Shown here in pieces: positions 24,201 through 38,900 of a stretch of 64,000 nucleotides of DNA (its first letter is position 1; each line of letters starts with the position of its first letter). A program made the position numbers and the translations under genes. Location of the stretch: contig NC_092678.1 of assembly GCF_964355755.1 (NCBI RefSeq), positions 4,064,922-4,128,921 on the forward strand, given 5' to 3'. The stretch is from Antedon mediterranea. Lineage: Eukaryota > Echinodermata > Crinoidea > Comatulida > Antedonidae. The notes under the pieces were generated by a model. That model saw only the letters and a program-made list of their open reading frames with translations. It did not search any database and was not told where the DNA came from.

Positions 24201-27200
24201 GTTGATCGTAATCCACCGCCGATATAAATGTTGTGATCATGTCACTAAATCATCAAACGTACGCCATTGTCGAACAATAATAAACCTAAATGATTGATCT
24301 CTATCCGGAAATGTTTTATTTAGTGATCAATCCAATACTTGACAATGGAGAATAGTATCCATACTTCCACATGGTGAACTGTTTTCTCGTGCTTAATTAT
24401 TGCCATGCGTACGTTTTTACTAATTTGTTGAGATCACCTCAATTAATCAATCATCATAAAACATTGTTAACATTTTGGTAACTAGAGTATACAAGAAATA
24501 TTTACCGGTTGCAATAATAACATTCTTACCAAATTTCGAGTTTCGTTAAAAATACTGCACTGCTTTTACCGTCGCGTAATGCTATACCGTGAATTTCCCA
24601 CGTGCTGCGCCATTTACGCGCGTACCAAGGTCGTACCACTTTCAAGGTCGTACCACTTGCTAATAATATTAGCATATGCTATAAGAAAAAGGACTGTTCT
24701 TTATGAGGCTTCGACGAAAGTTACGACGGTACTGATTGATACAAATCGTGAACATTAATCACCCGTTTCCCTGGCATTATAATTAATGTAAATTTAAACA
24801 TCTATCTAAATTTGGTATATAGATGATTTGAAATAAAAAAAATGTTTATATTATATGAATTCTGCGTCTAAATTGAGGAAAAATTTTACAGAAAAACAAA
24901 CACAAAAAGATAGAATACTTTACAAAGATTCCAAACAAATTTCACATTTAAAAAACACATTAAATTTGCTGAAATCGCTGAAAAATAATGAAAAAAATAG
25001 GATGATTTTGAATCCATAAATGTATGCAAGACAAAACAATACAATTTATTCCCTCTACAAAAGTTGTAAAAAGATAAATTTTTCGACCAATTTAAGAAAC
25101 CAATTTTTAAAAAAGAACATACTTCTTATATATTCACTGCCCACAACCTATAAATAGAAGATAGAATAATAGTAGGTAACGCCTATCTACAGGCGATCGG
25201 GCATTCGGTCAAGGTTAGTTTATCATGTTACAGCTGCGCGCACCTTAAGATATCATAAATACATAGAATAAATGATATTATCATACTTTATTATTAATCT
25301 CCCATTTTTATCTTTAAATTGAGACTGATATTCTCTGATATCATACGCTTCCGGAAAATATCGATCCATTAATTTTTTTTTAAATAACACGTGATCAAGA
25401 GGTTTTTTTGTGGTGAAATAACGCATATACTCACCGATTATGAAAAATTTCTGGAATTTCTTTAAAATATTCCTTTTTTATTAAGAATTCATTTTAAAAC
25501 ATAATAGTAAATTGATGGTAACTTACGTTAGAACATGGTACGAACACTGTTAACTCATTCAGCGAAATTAATCAGTTGGTTGTTGTTTCCGAATATTGAA
25601 CCAGGATTTTGAATCCGCTTGAATCAAAACAGTTTATTTTGAAAAACGTTCATTTCATTCAACGAATTATATTTAATTCAGCATTCAAGGAATAAAATAA
25701 AATTTTCAGCGAAGAATAAGTAAACTGAAACCCATTAGGACATAATGAGTTTTATTATAGAGTAGACCCCAATTAAACCGTTGGTGCCATTTTAAAAGAA
25801 ATGTAATTAATTCGGTACATCATTATGGCTAATTATCTTGGATTAATTTGACTTATTGAAACCCTGATTACTCGTTTATTCATTCATTCAGTTGGTCATT
25901 AAACGCAAAAAATGTAATTAGAAGCCCTAAAGGTACGTTCAGACGAGCGTATCTTGCGAGGCGCGGTATAATTTGAATCATAACTTGTGAGGGGTGTTTT
26001 TAGTTGTCTGCGCCACTCCAAGTGCATAGTACTTGGCAGTTAAAAATGATAACGATCATAATGCCGCCAGCAGTAATGTCCTCGACGTTGTCGACACAAA
26101 CACAATTAGTCTTCACCAGTATCCTCATTATACTCATTATGATCATTACCACAATCAGTCGTCATCATGACCATGGACATATAAAATCACCCACCCCTGC
26201 CACCTGATCGTCATAAGGTTTAAACTGGGTCCACATGGCGCTTTAATTTGGTGTTTTACGAGGAGATGCCAACTTGGCTTTCTTCAAATAATAATAGTAC
26301 AGTACGTGCGCACATCGGCCTTTTGCGTCGCTGATATCTTAAACCATTTTGTCATCTAAAGACCTTCTATTATATTACTACTGAACAAAAAAAAATGTAA
26401 TTTGCCCTAGGAAAATTATTGTAGACTAGACTAAACAATTTTGAAAGGTGTATCGTGCGATGACTTACCATTTTCGTTGCAGACGTGTCCACACCAGTGC
26501 GCAGATGATATATATTGACAAGTGCTCGCGTCATTAAAACTTGATTACAAAATGTAGTCGTACGTTGAACGAGGAGGACTGAATTACTACTATCAAAAGA
26601 CTAATCGAATTTCATGATTTCAGATCAAGAATGTTTTCAAATTTCAAAAGGCAATTATCGCTAACAAAACCCCACTGCAACGCAACGGAAATAACAGTTC
26701 CTACCCATGAAAAGTAATTTGTGAAGTATTTTGAGATTCGAGTTTGTTGTATTCTAAAAATAATAACCCGAGGTGGACTTAGCCAGGGGATATATTTTGA
26801 AGGTGTGTTGTTCAGGAAGGATATTTACCTACACGCGAGAGGTCTTTCTCCGGTTATTTCTCTAACATTGACCCTATAGTCATCCGCTCCACCCTTGAAA
26901 ACGTTTGAATAATTGCTGTTGAATGGAAGATGCGATTCCCGTGGTGACAGAAAGCACCTTTCACTTTCATAAAAAAAAGTGGGTGCGCGCGTCACACTCC
27001 TACAAATTCATATTATACTAATCACTTTGTAGACCTACATGCTGAATACAATTTAATTCATACATTCGGCTTTATACGAATATAGGTTATTTGGCCATGT
27101 TCGGATTCTATAGTCTGACATTAATTAGACAATTATGTGATATAATTGATACATTAATGTTGATGCGCGCACAAAGATGAATATAGTATATTATGTCGAT

Positions 27201-27898
27201 AATGACGTCGTTAATATCACCAATGGGACCGGAAATAAAATATCGATAGTAATAGAAAATTCGAGTAAATGAAATTCAATTTTATATTAATATTTCAACT
27301 CTTCTAAGTGACATATTGATCCAGTTGTTTATCTTTTTTTTTAATTATCAGTTTGACATCAGTACTTCGACACATATTTCTCGAATTAGTTTAATAACTG
27401 TATTGAAATATAGATAATCTGGGGCGATAAACATCGGCTATTATGACATTTTAATTTAAAAAAAATTAAATAGATGTCTTCACTGCAGTTATTTATTACT
27501 AGATTTGTTTTTACAGTTTCAAGGAAAAGTACAATTTATACTCGTTCTCTAAACTATAGACATTAATCTCGTACGTAAAAAACCATGAGGAAACTATTCC
27601 TTCATGTTTAAACTTGCATTGCTTTTGTACTACTGTAGTGTTAGGTTTCCCAACGTTTCAAATAAATTAGAATATACACCTAATTCAATCACCGTCAGAG
27701 AATTGCATTTGCTCTTCTCTATAATAAAATAAATTAAAATTAATAAAATTGCTTTTTCCAATATGATATTCTTACATTTTGCAACAGTGACGTATTGTTA
27801 TGCAATTATACCAATATGACGTTCCTTTAGGCCTATTGATATTATGAAGAAATGCGGATTTAGAAGTAGGCCTACTGTATTAGCCAAGTGGTACCGTT

Positions 27899-27925
27899 CA
27901 TCATCATCATCATCATCATCATCAT
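27899..27925. repeat. CAT trinucleotide microsatellite
   Basis: About nine uninterrupted CAT repeats. Confidence 0.97.
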
Positions 27926-29125
27926 TTGAAACCGCATGCCAAATTGTGTGAATCTACTTTCGTAGTGCGTTTTTCACGCTTCCCTGGTTTTATGCACAAC
28001 GCAGTTTCGCGTACCCAGGCCAAGTGTTAATATAATAGAACAATTACTTCCTTAAACTTATTCATCGAGGTGTATGATATGTAAGTGCGAGATGTTTCTG
28101 CATTCTTTTCTATTAATTACTGTGTAACGGAAATGTATAATTTGGTAAAAATACGATGTAATGAGCTTCATTAGTTTATCCACATGAGACCAGTGTTGAA
28201 AGCTCACCTGGGGGTTAGAACATATTAATATGCAGCAACTGCTGGTACCAAGGTACCTGAATTTTATTGTGAATTCCAGGCAGGAAATGGACAATACCTC
28301 CGGGAAATGGAGTATGTATTCTATAGACATTAGTTCCATTGGTTGAAATAATATTAATGCGAAGTGATATGAGAATTGACGGTGTATGACGCACCTATTA
28401 TTAATGTCATAATTAAATACATTTAGTGAGACGCTCAGACTATCGAATCGATATGAAAAGAGCTTTCGTAACTATGATTTATACGACACTTTAACAAGAT
28501 TTAAAATAACATATAACCGACCAGTGATAATGCTTAAAATAAATATAAGAGAAAAGAAAAAAAATATCATGACATCATAGTAAGAAACACATAATAAATG
28601 TTTCATGTTTAAGTAATTAAAAAAAAAATATTCGTATGAAAACAACATTGATAAACACATCATTTGAGAAAGAACAACACTTTTTGTATATTCTCTTAGT
28701 TATAAAGGTAATATCTTAATTCGATTAATATATTTTAATTACTGTAGTTTAATTAACAAGCACTCGAAAAATTCCTTGTGCCAAAATTGAATGAGAGACC
28801 TTTACAATATTGATATGAACCCATTCATTTAGATCATAAACTTAGCGTAATGTTCTGTGCACCAAGACAAATACGACAGGTGTAGTGCGGAGCACAGGTG
28901 TTCACGACGACAGGTAAATTGAGGAAGAGTAGTACATGTTTAATTAGATTCACCTGATGGGTTTTAATAGATATTTGCCGTCAAACTCTTATATTTCAAT
29001 ACAAAAAACAGCATGACTCTGATAATAAGATTAAACCGATGGTTCTTTCATTCAGGACTACTTTCCATAGGAACATTTCCGGAGCTATCAAACCAAATTG
29101 GAATTGGCCATGACGGCAAAGTCAG

Positions 29126-29301
29126 ACAGTGTCGTACAACGGGGCCCGACGAAACGTCTTGACACGTCGGTGCTTTCTGAGTTGAATTCCGACGAGACGA
29201 GTCATCTTGAGATAGCGTCGGACGTAGTTTTTAGGTTGTCGCGAGAACTTTAAACATGTTTAATTTTCTACCGACGAGACTACTCGTCGGGCCCGACACA
29301 G
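29126..29301. mobile_element. GC-rich inverted-repeat element (possible MITE)
   Basis: GGGCCCGACGA on the left pairs with TCGTCGGGCCC on the right, about 130 bases apart, with GTGTCG / CGACAC further out. The left arm has about 7 extra bases. The interior is also rich in CGACGAG-type motifs and stands out against AT-rich flanks. No open frame of note. Confidence 0.6.
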
Positions 29302-30007
29302 AAACCAAAACGCACTTAATCGTCCATACTCCATAAAAGCGGTGTTTTATTATTTAGAGATGTATTATTTATGGTATAGTCCTATGCATTAATTTCAATT
29401 TAATAAGAGATACATTAATCAACTAAACACCAAAAAAAACATACAAAGTAAAACAAATGGCGGTAGGATTGAAGAAGATCAAATTCAATTAGTCAAATAT
29501 CACTCATTTATAATAATTGTTACACGTGTTACGGTATCGTTTATTAGTGGTTGGTATATTTTCGATTTACGTACGATTCGTGGATAATCAATTAAGATAT
29601 CTTGTTTGTCCCTGGCGTCCTTCATTGTTGTTATCTTACTTAAGTGGGAAAACGAAATTAATAAGAATGGTCATATGATTGTCTTTGCTCTTCAAAAGTA
29701 GGTCAACAAAGTAGACCAGATCGATGTAACTATGTTATGTACTGGTTTCTTGAGGCTAAATAAACCACATTGGTTACCAGTTTGGAAACATGATAGTTCA
29801 TGCAATTTTAATGTTATTAAAATTCAGTTCCTATCACCCGGAACCAAAAAAATCATCCCACGGTGGCACCACCTTTGCACGCGCGCGTAACTCTTAGCTT
29901 ACCATGCACGTCACTGACGAAACGATTATAATGTGTAATGAAACAATAGATCTCGGACAATTGTTGTCTTTTATTTTGTTGATATTGAAGAATGTAATCA
30001 AAAAGCT

Positions 30008-30113
30008 CGTTTCCTACAGAGCAAGTAATGTGCCCAATCACAAGCGGATGATCCGTCGCTTGTCATTATTTAAATTACTTGCGTTAGGCGTACGTACGTG
30101 GAAATCAAGCTTA
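30008..30113. mobile_element. Diverged copy of MITE family A
   Basis: Shares CCAATCACAAGCG, CGTCGCTTGTCA, ACTTGCGTTA and ATCAAGCTTA with the element at 17896-18067. The terminal repeats are eroded. Confidence 0.55.
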
Positions 30114-30714
30114 AGGTAGATCCTCGAAATGTAAACAAGAGGGTATACTGTTTCAGGTATATTTTTTTAAAGATTACGTTTGTCAGTATCCTACTTACAG
30201 TAACTCTCAATTGATTTATTAGGTCTAATTTTCAAAATGGGATAGGGTGGATTTTGCTTGCTTTGCTATCCATCGTGCACTTGACATTGATTTTGAATCG
30301 CGTGCAATCTTTGACATTTACAATGTTTTACCTGAAATAATTTTGCTTTCTGTGTCAATCAAGTGGCTTATACAAATGTTTTAAATAACATTTATTTGAA
30401 GGATGTCATCTGTTAGATGTTTCTACTGTAGTGTTATAATTGCCAAACAGGTGCCACAAGTCACTCGTTTTATTCAAGTTCGTTGTTTCATTTCGTGCAC
30501 TTTTTAAGCTAAGCATTTCCATTTTTCTACTTCCAATTCATTCAGGTGCTTTAATGCACATTCAGATTTTTAAAATACAATGTAACCTGTTACTATGTCA
30601 AATAAAAGACAAATGATTTTTATGCTTATGTCGAATCCAACCTAAACTTGATTCGTATAAGCCCAACCAGCTTGGGATTCCCTTATATAACATTTTCTGA
30701 GTTCGATTCTGGAA

Positions 30715-30900
30715 CTAGTTTCCGGAAACAATATTCCAAAAACGGTAATCCGAAAATTAATTCCGCAAACGGTATTACGCAATCGGTATTCCGCAAACGG
30801 TATTCCGAAACTATGTAAACAAATATTCCGAAAACGGTACGGTATTCCGGAAACGGTACGGTATTCCGGAAACGGTACGGTATTCCGGAAAAGGTAATCA
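30715..30900. repeat. Degenerate short tandem repeat, ATTCCGNAAACGGTA core
   Basis: About ten copies of a 14-19 bp unit. The most regular part (30825-30895) repeats ACGGTATTCCGGAA. The open frame across it on the minus strand is a by-product of the repeat. Confidence 0.85.
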
Positions 30901-31495
30901 AAGTTTTTTCAGTGCCAGATAAATTGATGGATGTTTAAGAGCGGAAATTCTGTAGTTACTGTATACAACAGTGGTTACTTTCTACCGTTATGCAACTAGA
31001 TAGATCAGTCACAAATACTCGATTAGATGACTGATTGTCAACATCTTATAATAGATATGAAATATTCTTAATTAATACATCATTAAAACATTCCGTTTCT
31101 CCGTAGTTCTAATTAATACAATACGTGTAGTGAAATCAAATTTGTAAATATTATATAAACAAATTAGGCTTACCTCGGTTTGGTTTATGGCAATACGACA
31201 AGTATGATTAAGTCCCATGTTTATCACAGGTACTGTATTTATGTTTAATCGAGGTAATGATGATCAAGACGCATCAAACAGAAATCTGATTTTTCTCTTG
31301 TCTTCAGCGGCTATATACATTGTGACAGATGATCATCTGCCAGCAACCCGTAGGCAAATGAACCTTGGAAGTAAATTGCAATATAAATTGGTTTCTAACG
31401 AGTGCGTTAAATGGCATAAAACGCTTTCCGTAGATTGAGTACTCTGGTAGGCGGGTCGAGTTTTTGCCAATTAGCGTGTTTTCCGATATCATTAG

Positions 31496-31570
31496 ATCAG
31501 GAGACGGCTTAAGCGGTTAAAGCATGTGACCCAATATCATTCTTACTCCACTGTTCGCCTCCGAGCTCAT
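31496..31570 (+). other. Weak tRNA-like sequence, possible SINE remnant
   Basis: GACGGCTTAAGCGGTTAAAGC resembles a pol III A box region, and GTTCGCCTCC about 40 bases on is a poor B box. No cloverleaf can be drawn with confidence and no A-rich tail is evident. Confidence 0.2.
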
Positions 31571-33937
31571 AATAACTACAGAAATATGATACTACGGTAC
31601 TTATAACGTGCACACCTTGATTGTCAAGCCCAGTAAATAATTTAAAGAAAACGCCTCACTGACAAATAAAAATCGGAATAAACATTTCACCGCATGGCAA
31701 ATGTTCAATGCCACGATGAAACACATTAAATATTCCATGGTTTTGAGTAGAATTTTGAGTTTAAGTTTCACAGAATAATTGCTGTGACGTCACGCGATAC
31801 TGTATTTTGACGTAAACAATTTTTAAGATGTTCTAATTATCGTTTTCAAAAAGTGCATTAGGCTATGTTCTAAGAATATTTGTCCTTACAAATAAAATTA
31901 CCATTAATAGATTAATTCGAAAACCTATTTATTGCTATATTTTAGTAAATGTCAAAGGCAGGAGTCGCAAACAGTATAAAGCGTACCAAAAGTATCTATG
32001 CATATCAACTCTGTATCCCTCCGTGATGTCAAACTAAAGAAATGTCATGCACTCCATGATGATGAGAGTAAAATGCACGTGCGTGATATATGGTACGCCT
32101 TTAAGTGACGAAAAATCAACGACAATCGATAGCTACTCCTACATGCGTTACATTCTAAACGGGCTAGTTGAAACTTAATATAATTGAAATGAAATACATT
32201 TAATTAGACTTTAAACTCATGTGTTTAGGATCTCACCAAAGGAAAAAACCGATAATAGTAAATTTATTTTGTAAAGACGAACAAAAATAAGGTGAAGGAG
32301 GTTAAATGCTCCCTTGAGACTAGGCCTAGATAAGTTTTGTTCGGAGATTTGTTAGCAATTGAGTATTTTATCATATAATTTATGCCTTAAATAAAAAGAG
32401 GATTCAGTTTGTATACTTTACAGTGCTTTACACAATTTACAATATGATTTACGTTACAATGTATGCCTATACTGTTATGTGTTACGCAATCGTGAACAAA
32501 AAATGAAATATAACAGTGACCTTTGACTGTGTATTAACATTCGTTTAAATGTATGTAAAGCAGTTTAGTGACCAGACGACATGAAATACTTGAGTTTGAG
32601 TGAATCAAATGTGTTTGATTGATTTTCAGATCAAAAGCATTTCACATCGATTATATGTCTTCGTTTGAAGACATATGACACATAATAGTTTCAACTGCGT
32701 AAAACTATGCGAAAGTTCATGACCATATATATAAAATAAGTTTACCACAAATGAATTTACATTTCGTTTTTTAATGGTGAATGTATGTATATTTCGCACT
32801 ATCGTTACTACTGACAGCCCTATAATATAATAACTTGTATTTCTCAGCCTATTAAATTGCAATTCTGTTATTTAGAATACTGTTGATGTATGTGGTACTT
32901 ACATTGTACACAGATGTTCGTTTATCTTTCTCGATTATTGACTTTTTATTAAACAAACATAATTGGTTAGGAGAACATGCTGTTAATGCTTTGTTGTTAA
33001 TAAAAATGTACAAAAGACGATTTTTTTTGGCATTTCTACCTTTAACCTCAGATAATAACCTGTTTCTATTGCTCCCAAGTCAAGAAGCAACAATTCTTTT
33101 TCTCCATTTTAAACCATTAAATCTACAGTACCACTGCACCATATTTAGACACGCACGCACCAGATAGGAGTGTGTCATGCACATTTTCAAATATACCGTG
33201 GACGCTGATTAATATACGTTTTTTAGTAGGCCTATCAGTTTCGTTTGTGATTAATTAATAAGAGAAATGTTTATAACGTTGTTTATTTTGTTGCATTATT
33301 TTAGGTTACCGTACAGCATACATGTAGTTTGCCAAAGATACCAGAGTGGTTTTCAAAAACAACATTTTTGTTTTCATTCAAAGTACATTACTGCTCAGAA
33401 CAACATATGATGACGCACGTAAGATTTAAAGATGAGTTATTACAAATTTGAGCAAGCGTAATTAATGATTATAAATATGGTATTCAGCTCATTGTTAAAC
33501 ATAGTTGTAATAACAAGGACGGATTCGGATCTTTCATTAGGACTGTTTTTCATTCATTCTGCTTTTATTCAATATTTCTCTTTGCAGTATATATAAAATA
33601 AAACTGAATTGCGAGAGATTTACATATAAAATTGGTACAAGCTTTCAAACATCAAAATTTACAACATTAAAAAGTTAAAAAGTTAAAAAAAGTATTTTAA
33701 AAAGGAGATATTACACATGGAAAAAACTGATGGAAGTACTTTTTGCTGACCTTTTGGTTATAAATGGTTTATTCAGTTTGTAAATGGTCAGAAGTCGCAT
33801 GTTTTAGGTGAGATGCAGTGTGTTTTACCCTTGCTATATTAAACATGAAGATAATACAGTAGTAACATAGTACATATTGACTTACTGATTCGAATGCATT
33901 TAAAGAATAAGTTAATTTATTTCCCCCCAAACTCTGT

Positions 33938-33960
33938 TTGGGGGGGGGGGGGGGGGGTGG
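33938..33960. repeat. Poly-G tract
   Basis: A run of more than 15 G residues beside TTTCCCCCCAAACTCTGTTT. Length is probably unreliable in sequencing. Confidence 0.9.
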
Positions 33961-35361
33961 AGTTTAAAATGTTGATGTGTAACGAAAAGCAAGCAAAAGC
34001 TACTGTGCATTATATTTATTTTAGTTATGTTAGAAGAACACATAACCTCGCAAAATGATGTACATAAAGTATAAATCAAATTACCAAAGGCCTGATTATA
34101 TTTAAATAAAATCCTCGAAAGATGAATGATCAATGAATAAAGCTCTTTCAACACTCTCAAACTAGTTTGACAAAAAAAGTACAATGTGCCCAAATATGGT
34201 AGTGATATGATCGTGTCATAATCATCGTGTCCATGGGCACATCACATTCTTTTCACATAAAATTAGACAGAGCTTTACACTTGCTTGCCACTATAAGACG
34301 CAATACATGACCATGAAAGAAAGTTGGTCATCCCAAAACTATAAACAAAAACAATAAAAAAGAAAACCATTGGATCCGATCATTTTAAAGCCACATAAAA
34401 TAGATGCAATGCAACTTATGGGGCTAACCCTACTCCCTCAGCATGAACTCATTACGCAAAATCCCTCAAGTATCCACAAAATTGTTTCGAGTTAAACTCT
34501 TCAATTTTCATTTACTTAAACTTGAATAGTGTTCATTTATACCAAATTCAATAACACCGGGTTTGAAACTCGAGACAATTGAGATGGCAACAAGCACCCA
34601 CTGAGCCGCAGAGTAAACCGTTTTGAAGCGATTTTAGTTGATTTCGTTCAGTAGTTTTTCCTGTATTGAAAGTATCTAGTTCACGTAGGAGTAAACGCAA
34701 CATAATAGTCATGTATATACGAAAGTAAATTAAATCACCTGAAGCGAGTTTGTAAACCAAATGAAATAAACAGAATATCCATGTACAGCAGGTAGCACGC
34801 CCGACCTTTCTTCTCATACCCAGAGAAGCCTAATTTGCCATCAGACTATACCTGATAATTTGTTAACATTGCTCCAAAGAGGAGTCCTTATTCGGATGGG
34901 AAGACCGACAATATTTCTGCATCATTTCGAATTATTATTTTATTACCAATTGACCACCCTAAGAACCGACCGCCGGGCACTTGCGTGTGCATAGGCCTAT
35001 CATATCCTATATTTATAGTTAAACATGCAAAAAGTAATTCAACACAACAAATCTAAATATTAATCTCACAAACCACTACTAAATCGTAAAAGTGGACTAA
35101 GCCCATAGTAAGTGGGTACCCAATCCAAAGGGAACCAATTATTACATGTTCAGGACACATCATGATACTGTGAAGCTTTTGATATGTTCTGATTCTCTCA
35201 GAATGACTTTCAACTCGACAACAGCGAAAATGCGTCGTGAAACGAAAGATAGGTCTATAACGGATAGACGTCGTCAACAACTTTAAAATCCTCTACTAAT
35301 GATGTCAACACAAACGAAGAATTATGTAAATATGAATAGAAATGAATAATGTCAGTAACCG

Positions 35362-35427
35362 AATAATTATCAAATTGAAAATAACAATTTAGTAAATAAT
35401 TATCAAATTGAAAATAACAATTTAGTA
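35362..35427. repeat. Perfect two-copy 33 bp tandem duplication
   Basis: The unit AATAATTATCAAATTG followed by AAAATAACAATTTAGTA is present twice in immediate succession with no differences seen. Confidence 0.95.
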
Positions 35428-35519
35428 ATTATAATCATCAACCCACGCAGCTAAAATACGGTAGTCGTTAATAAAGTAATTCTCAGAAAAACACTTGAAA
35501 TTAAAAAATAGAACAATGG

Positions 35520-35935
35520 CACGTGTTCTGCTACTGCCAATGTCCTTTGGGAAAAAAAATATTCACAGTTCAACGTGATAAAAAAAAACCTTTATTTTAT
35601 AAATAATCCAGACCCCTGCGGGGACAATGGAATGTCTTTTGGTAATGACAATGTCCTTTTTAACCGAAAATGTTTATTTAAAATATCAAATGGAAAAAAA
35701 TATTAGAAACCCAAATCACAATTTTCACGCGATAACATTTTTTTTTATATAAAGAAAAACCAGACCCGTATGCGGACAATTCCATGGCTGTAAACAAACA
35801 TACGTTTAATTTTACATTTACATTTAATCAACTATAAAGAGTTGAAACCAAAAACAAACAAATGTGTATCGCTTAGGCCTATACCAAATATTATAAAAAT
35901 AACCAGACCCTACGGGATCGAGATAACACTCACCC
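35520..35935. repeat. Degenerate repeats with CAGACCC...GGGACAAT motif
   Basis: Three related blocks carry a CACGTGATAA- or CACGCGATAA-like motif, a poly-T/A run, then CCAGACCC and (two of them) GCGGGGACAAT or GCGGACAAT. The third block is shortened. The period is roughly 130-170 bases. Confidence 0.6.
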
Positions 35936-38900
35936 AACCTACAGCTATCGTTCATAAACTAAGTATATGGTATACAAACATTATATCAAGCAATCGTTTT
36001 ACTTCACATTGTATTTGAATATAATAATCGTATTGAAACCCGATAAATTAATGAAACTGGTTTACCATGAAGAGAAATAATAATACATGATATAAGGTAA
36101 ATGATATTACTTTAATTTCATAATATTGAATAATTAATGGGAATAGTAGTAGAGAAATAGTATTTACAAGGTCGTGTTTCATAATTTAGTTCATAAATCG
36201 ATTTTTCCCGACTTGTGGCCTTCATTAGCCAAAGTATGTAATAAGCTAGAATGCGATCGCGTAATTTTTATGTGTAATTTTCCAACATTATGTCTAGTGT
36301 AAACCAGTCTTTAAGTAGTAACGACGTAGTCTGAACCAACATTTAGTTTACATATCTGAACGCGTAACACACGTAATTTGACCATTTTTTTTAGAGTGGG
36401 AACCAAGCATGCGTAACTATGACCCGTGAAAACTGCTTTAATGTGAACCATTCCTAATGACAGTCACGCATGGTCAAGATGTGTTTATCAATCACGCCCA
36501 CCATACTTGATTGCGCAGAAAATAGAAAGTTGATTGTCTGGATCATATCATCTATACAGTCAGTGAACCATACCAATACTAATCCTATAGGTTTTATGTT
36601 GTCCATCGGCTGTCGGGCCGAGGATTACAAAAGAGAAACATGAATTTACTTCACTTTACGAACACTTTATCCTGATAAGCTATCTATGATGTTGGAATAC
36701 GAGGTTTTCACTTTCTTTAATAGTTTTCCTTTAGAGTTTAAAGCTACTTTTAGAAAATTATAGCTAAAAAGAAATAACACTTTATGTGAACATTTTCCAA
36801 AAATATCGAATCAGACGTGGACATGATTAACAGTAATTTATATTTTTGGTAATTTCCAAGAGACTTTGCTGCTGCTCGGCATAGAATGAAATTGTCTTAA
36901 AATATCACATGCATTGACGAAAGTTAATCAATATTAACATTCAATAAGTATGAAAATACTATAGTCCTACAGAGGAGTAGCTAAACAATCGATTCAATTG
37001 TCAAATGTCCTCTTATAGTATCACAAATCTTACAGCGAATTTGAGAGCTTTAAATACTAAAAAACCTAGGCCTACTGACAAAACAAGAGATAATACAAAA
37101 CAGACCAGAAAACTCACCATTTATCTTTTTCCATGTACAGCTATGACGATCCGATCATATAGCGTCCAGTCGTTTCAACGTCTGAAAAAGTCGCCGGTGC
37201 GCTCCGCCATCAATACGTAACAAATTCGCTTCTGTTATTTTCAGTAATTAGCCCTGTGCAATTGGATTCCACGCCGAATATTCCTATCGTAAAGCTCCAC
37301 TGACCCTCGTAATGAGACACCTATATAGAGAGGTAAAACGAGAAAGTTATGTAAAGACATAGTAATACTAAATAGGTAGTTTGACGACGAGTATAACAGC
37401 CGGCATCAAGTCATGTTTAATTGAACGACTGCATCTCTAACAAGAGAAATTTTATAATTAATTATAGGATAAATAGGATAAATATCTAATACTGGTAACG
37501 AATATGTGTGATTTCATATTGACCTTCAAATTAGGATGCATACTTATAAGATAGATAATTATGTATCTGTTACTGGTAGTAACAGATAGTACATTCAACT
37601 TATTTTGAAAAAGAAGTGGAAACGTGGAAATTTTGTGTGTGTTAAATCCGCCCTCAACCTCACCACAGTGCCCTCAAACGTCACAACTTACCAGGTTATT
37701 GAATGCTGGTCTACTTTCCCAAGTTTAGTTGATTGAGATTATAGTTTTCTAGAATTGATCAAGTACAGACAATGGACTATATATAGTTTTGAAGGCAATG
37801 ACATAGGACTCCACTCTATATACTCGTTTATTGCAATTGTTGTTAAATGTTAAATAGATTTAATTGGATTAACGTTGCCTTACAATGTATTGCACATCTT
37901 TATAAATACTGTGGCCTTTGTTTTCCTGATTTGTTTGATTCAGTACAAAGATCTTTTAATCACAACGAGTCAATTCTCCAGACTATTATCATCGTTTTAA
38001 TAATATTGTAAGAGGAATTATTACTTAGACCCCTTTTCTATTATTTGTATGATAGTGTAGGTTTATGTTAATCGCATTAGGTGCACTTAAACAATTCGTA
38101 ATAGTATAGAGAGAATTATTTTTTCTGTGACCATCGGAGGTCTCAAAAGTATAAAACTAGGTCCTATATTTAACCCAATCCATGACATACGGTAGCTTGA
38201 CTCCATCAGCGTACTTTTCCAAGATCAGTAGCTTAAATCACTTTAGATGTTGTATTGCGATGGCATTACCAACATCTTACTATAAGTAAGCACTTAGTCC
38301 TACATATCTATTTACAATAAATCATCCGAGTATTTAACATTGATCGTCGGCTTCCATACCATCACATAAATATATACCATTTTACAACGTAACCTGAACA
38401 CTGCGCTGTAGCCTTTTGCTAGCACTTTTTGTGATATCTCGTAAATAATACGGTAAATCGACGTTGAAAGGATCTTCATCTGTTAACGTGCCGAGTTCTT
38501 CTTCGGTTTAATACCTAATCCGTAAATATTTACATAGGCCTGAAATGGTATTCATACGTACGAAGCATGGGCTTCAAGTGGTACCGTATTTCCCACCATG
38601 CACTGTTCCATGAATCTATGCTGCCAAAACACCCCAAACTTCTTTAACTCAATACCACGGAGACCGAATAATTTACGGAAGCGCGAAAATCGGCTGAAGA
38701 AAAAATTGCCATGGAAAAGTTCAAACACGGCACGAAAGAGACAGGAGATTTTATTTATGAAAAATAGTGCGACTGCGAAATACAGTATTTGACGTAATCA
38801 TGTACTTAGGAAGTTTTGGTATTCATCTAATGGTTGAAGAAGTGTATAAATTGATATTTAATTATTTTAGTGTTGAGACTTAAAAACGATTGACGATTTG

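Noticed and set aside
30683-30901. 72-codon minus-strand ORF
   Set aside because: Spans the degenerate ATTCCG-AAACGGTA repeat array; residues simply reflect the repeat.
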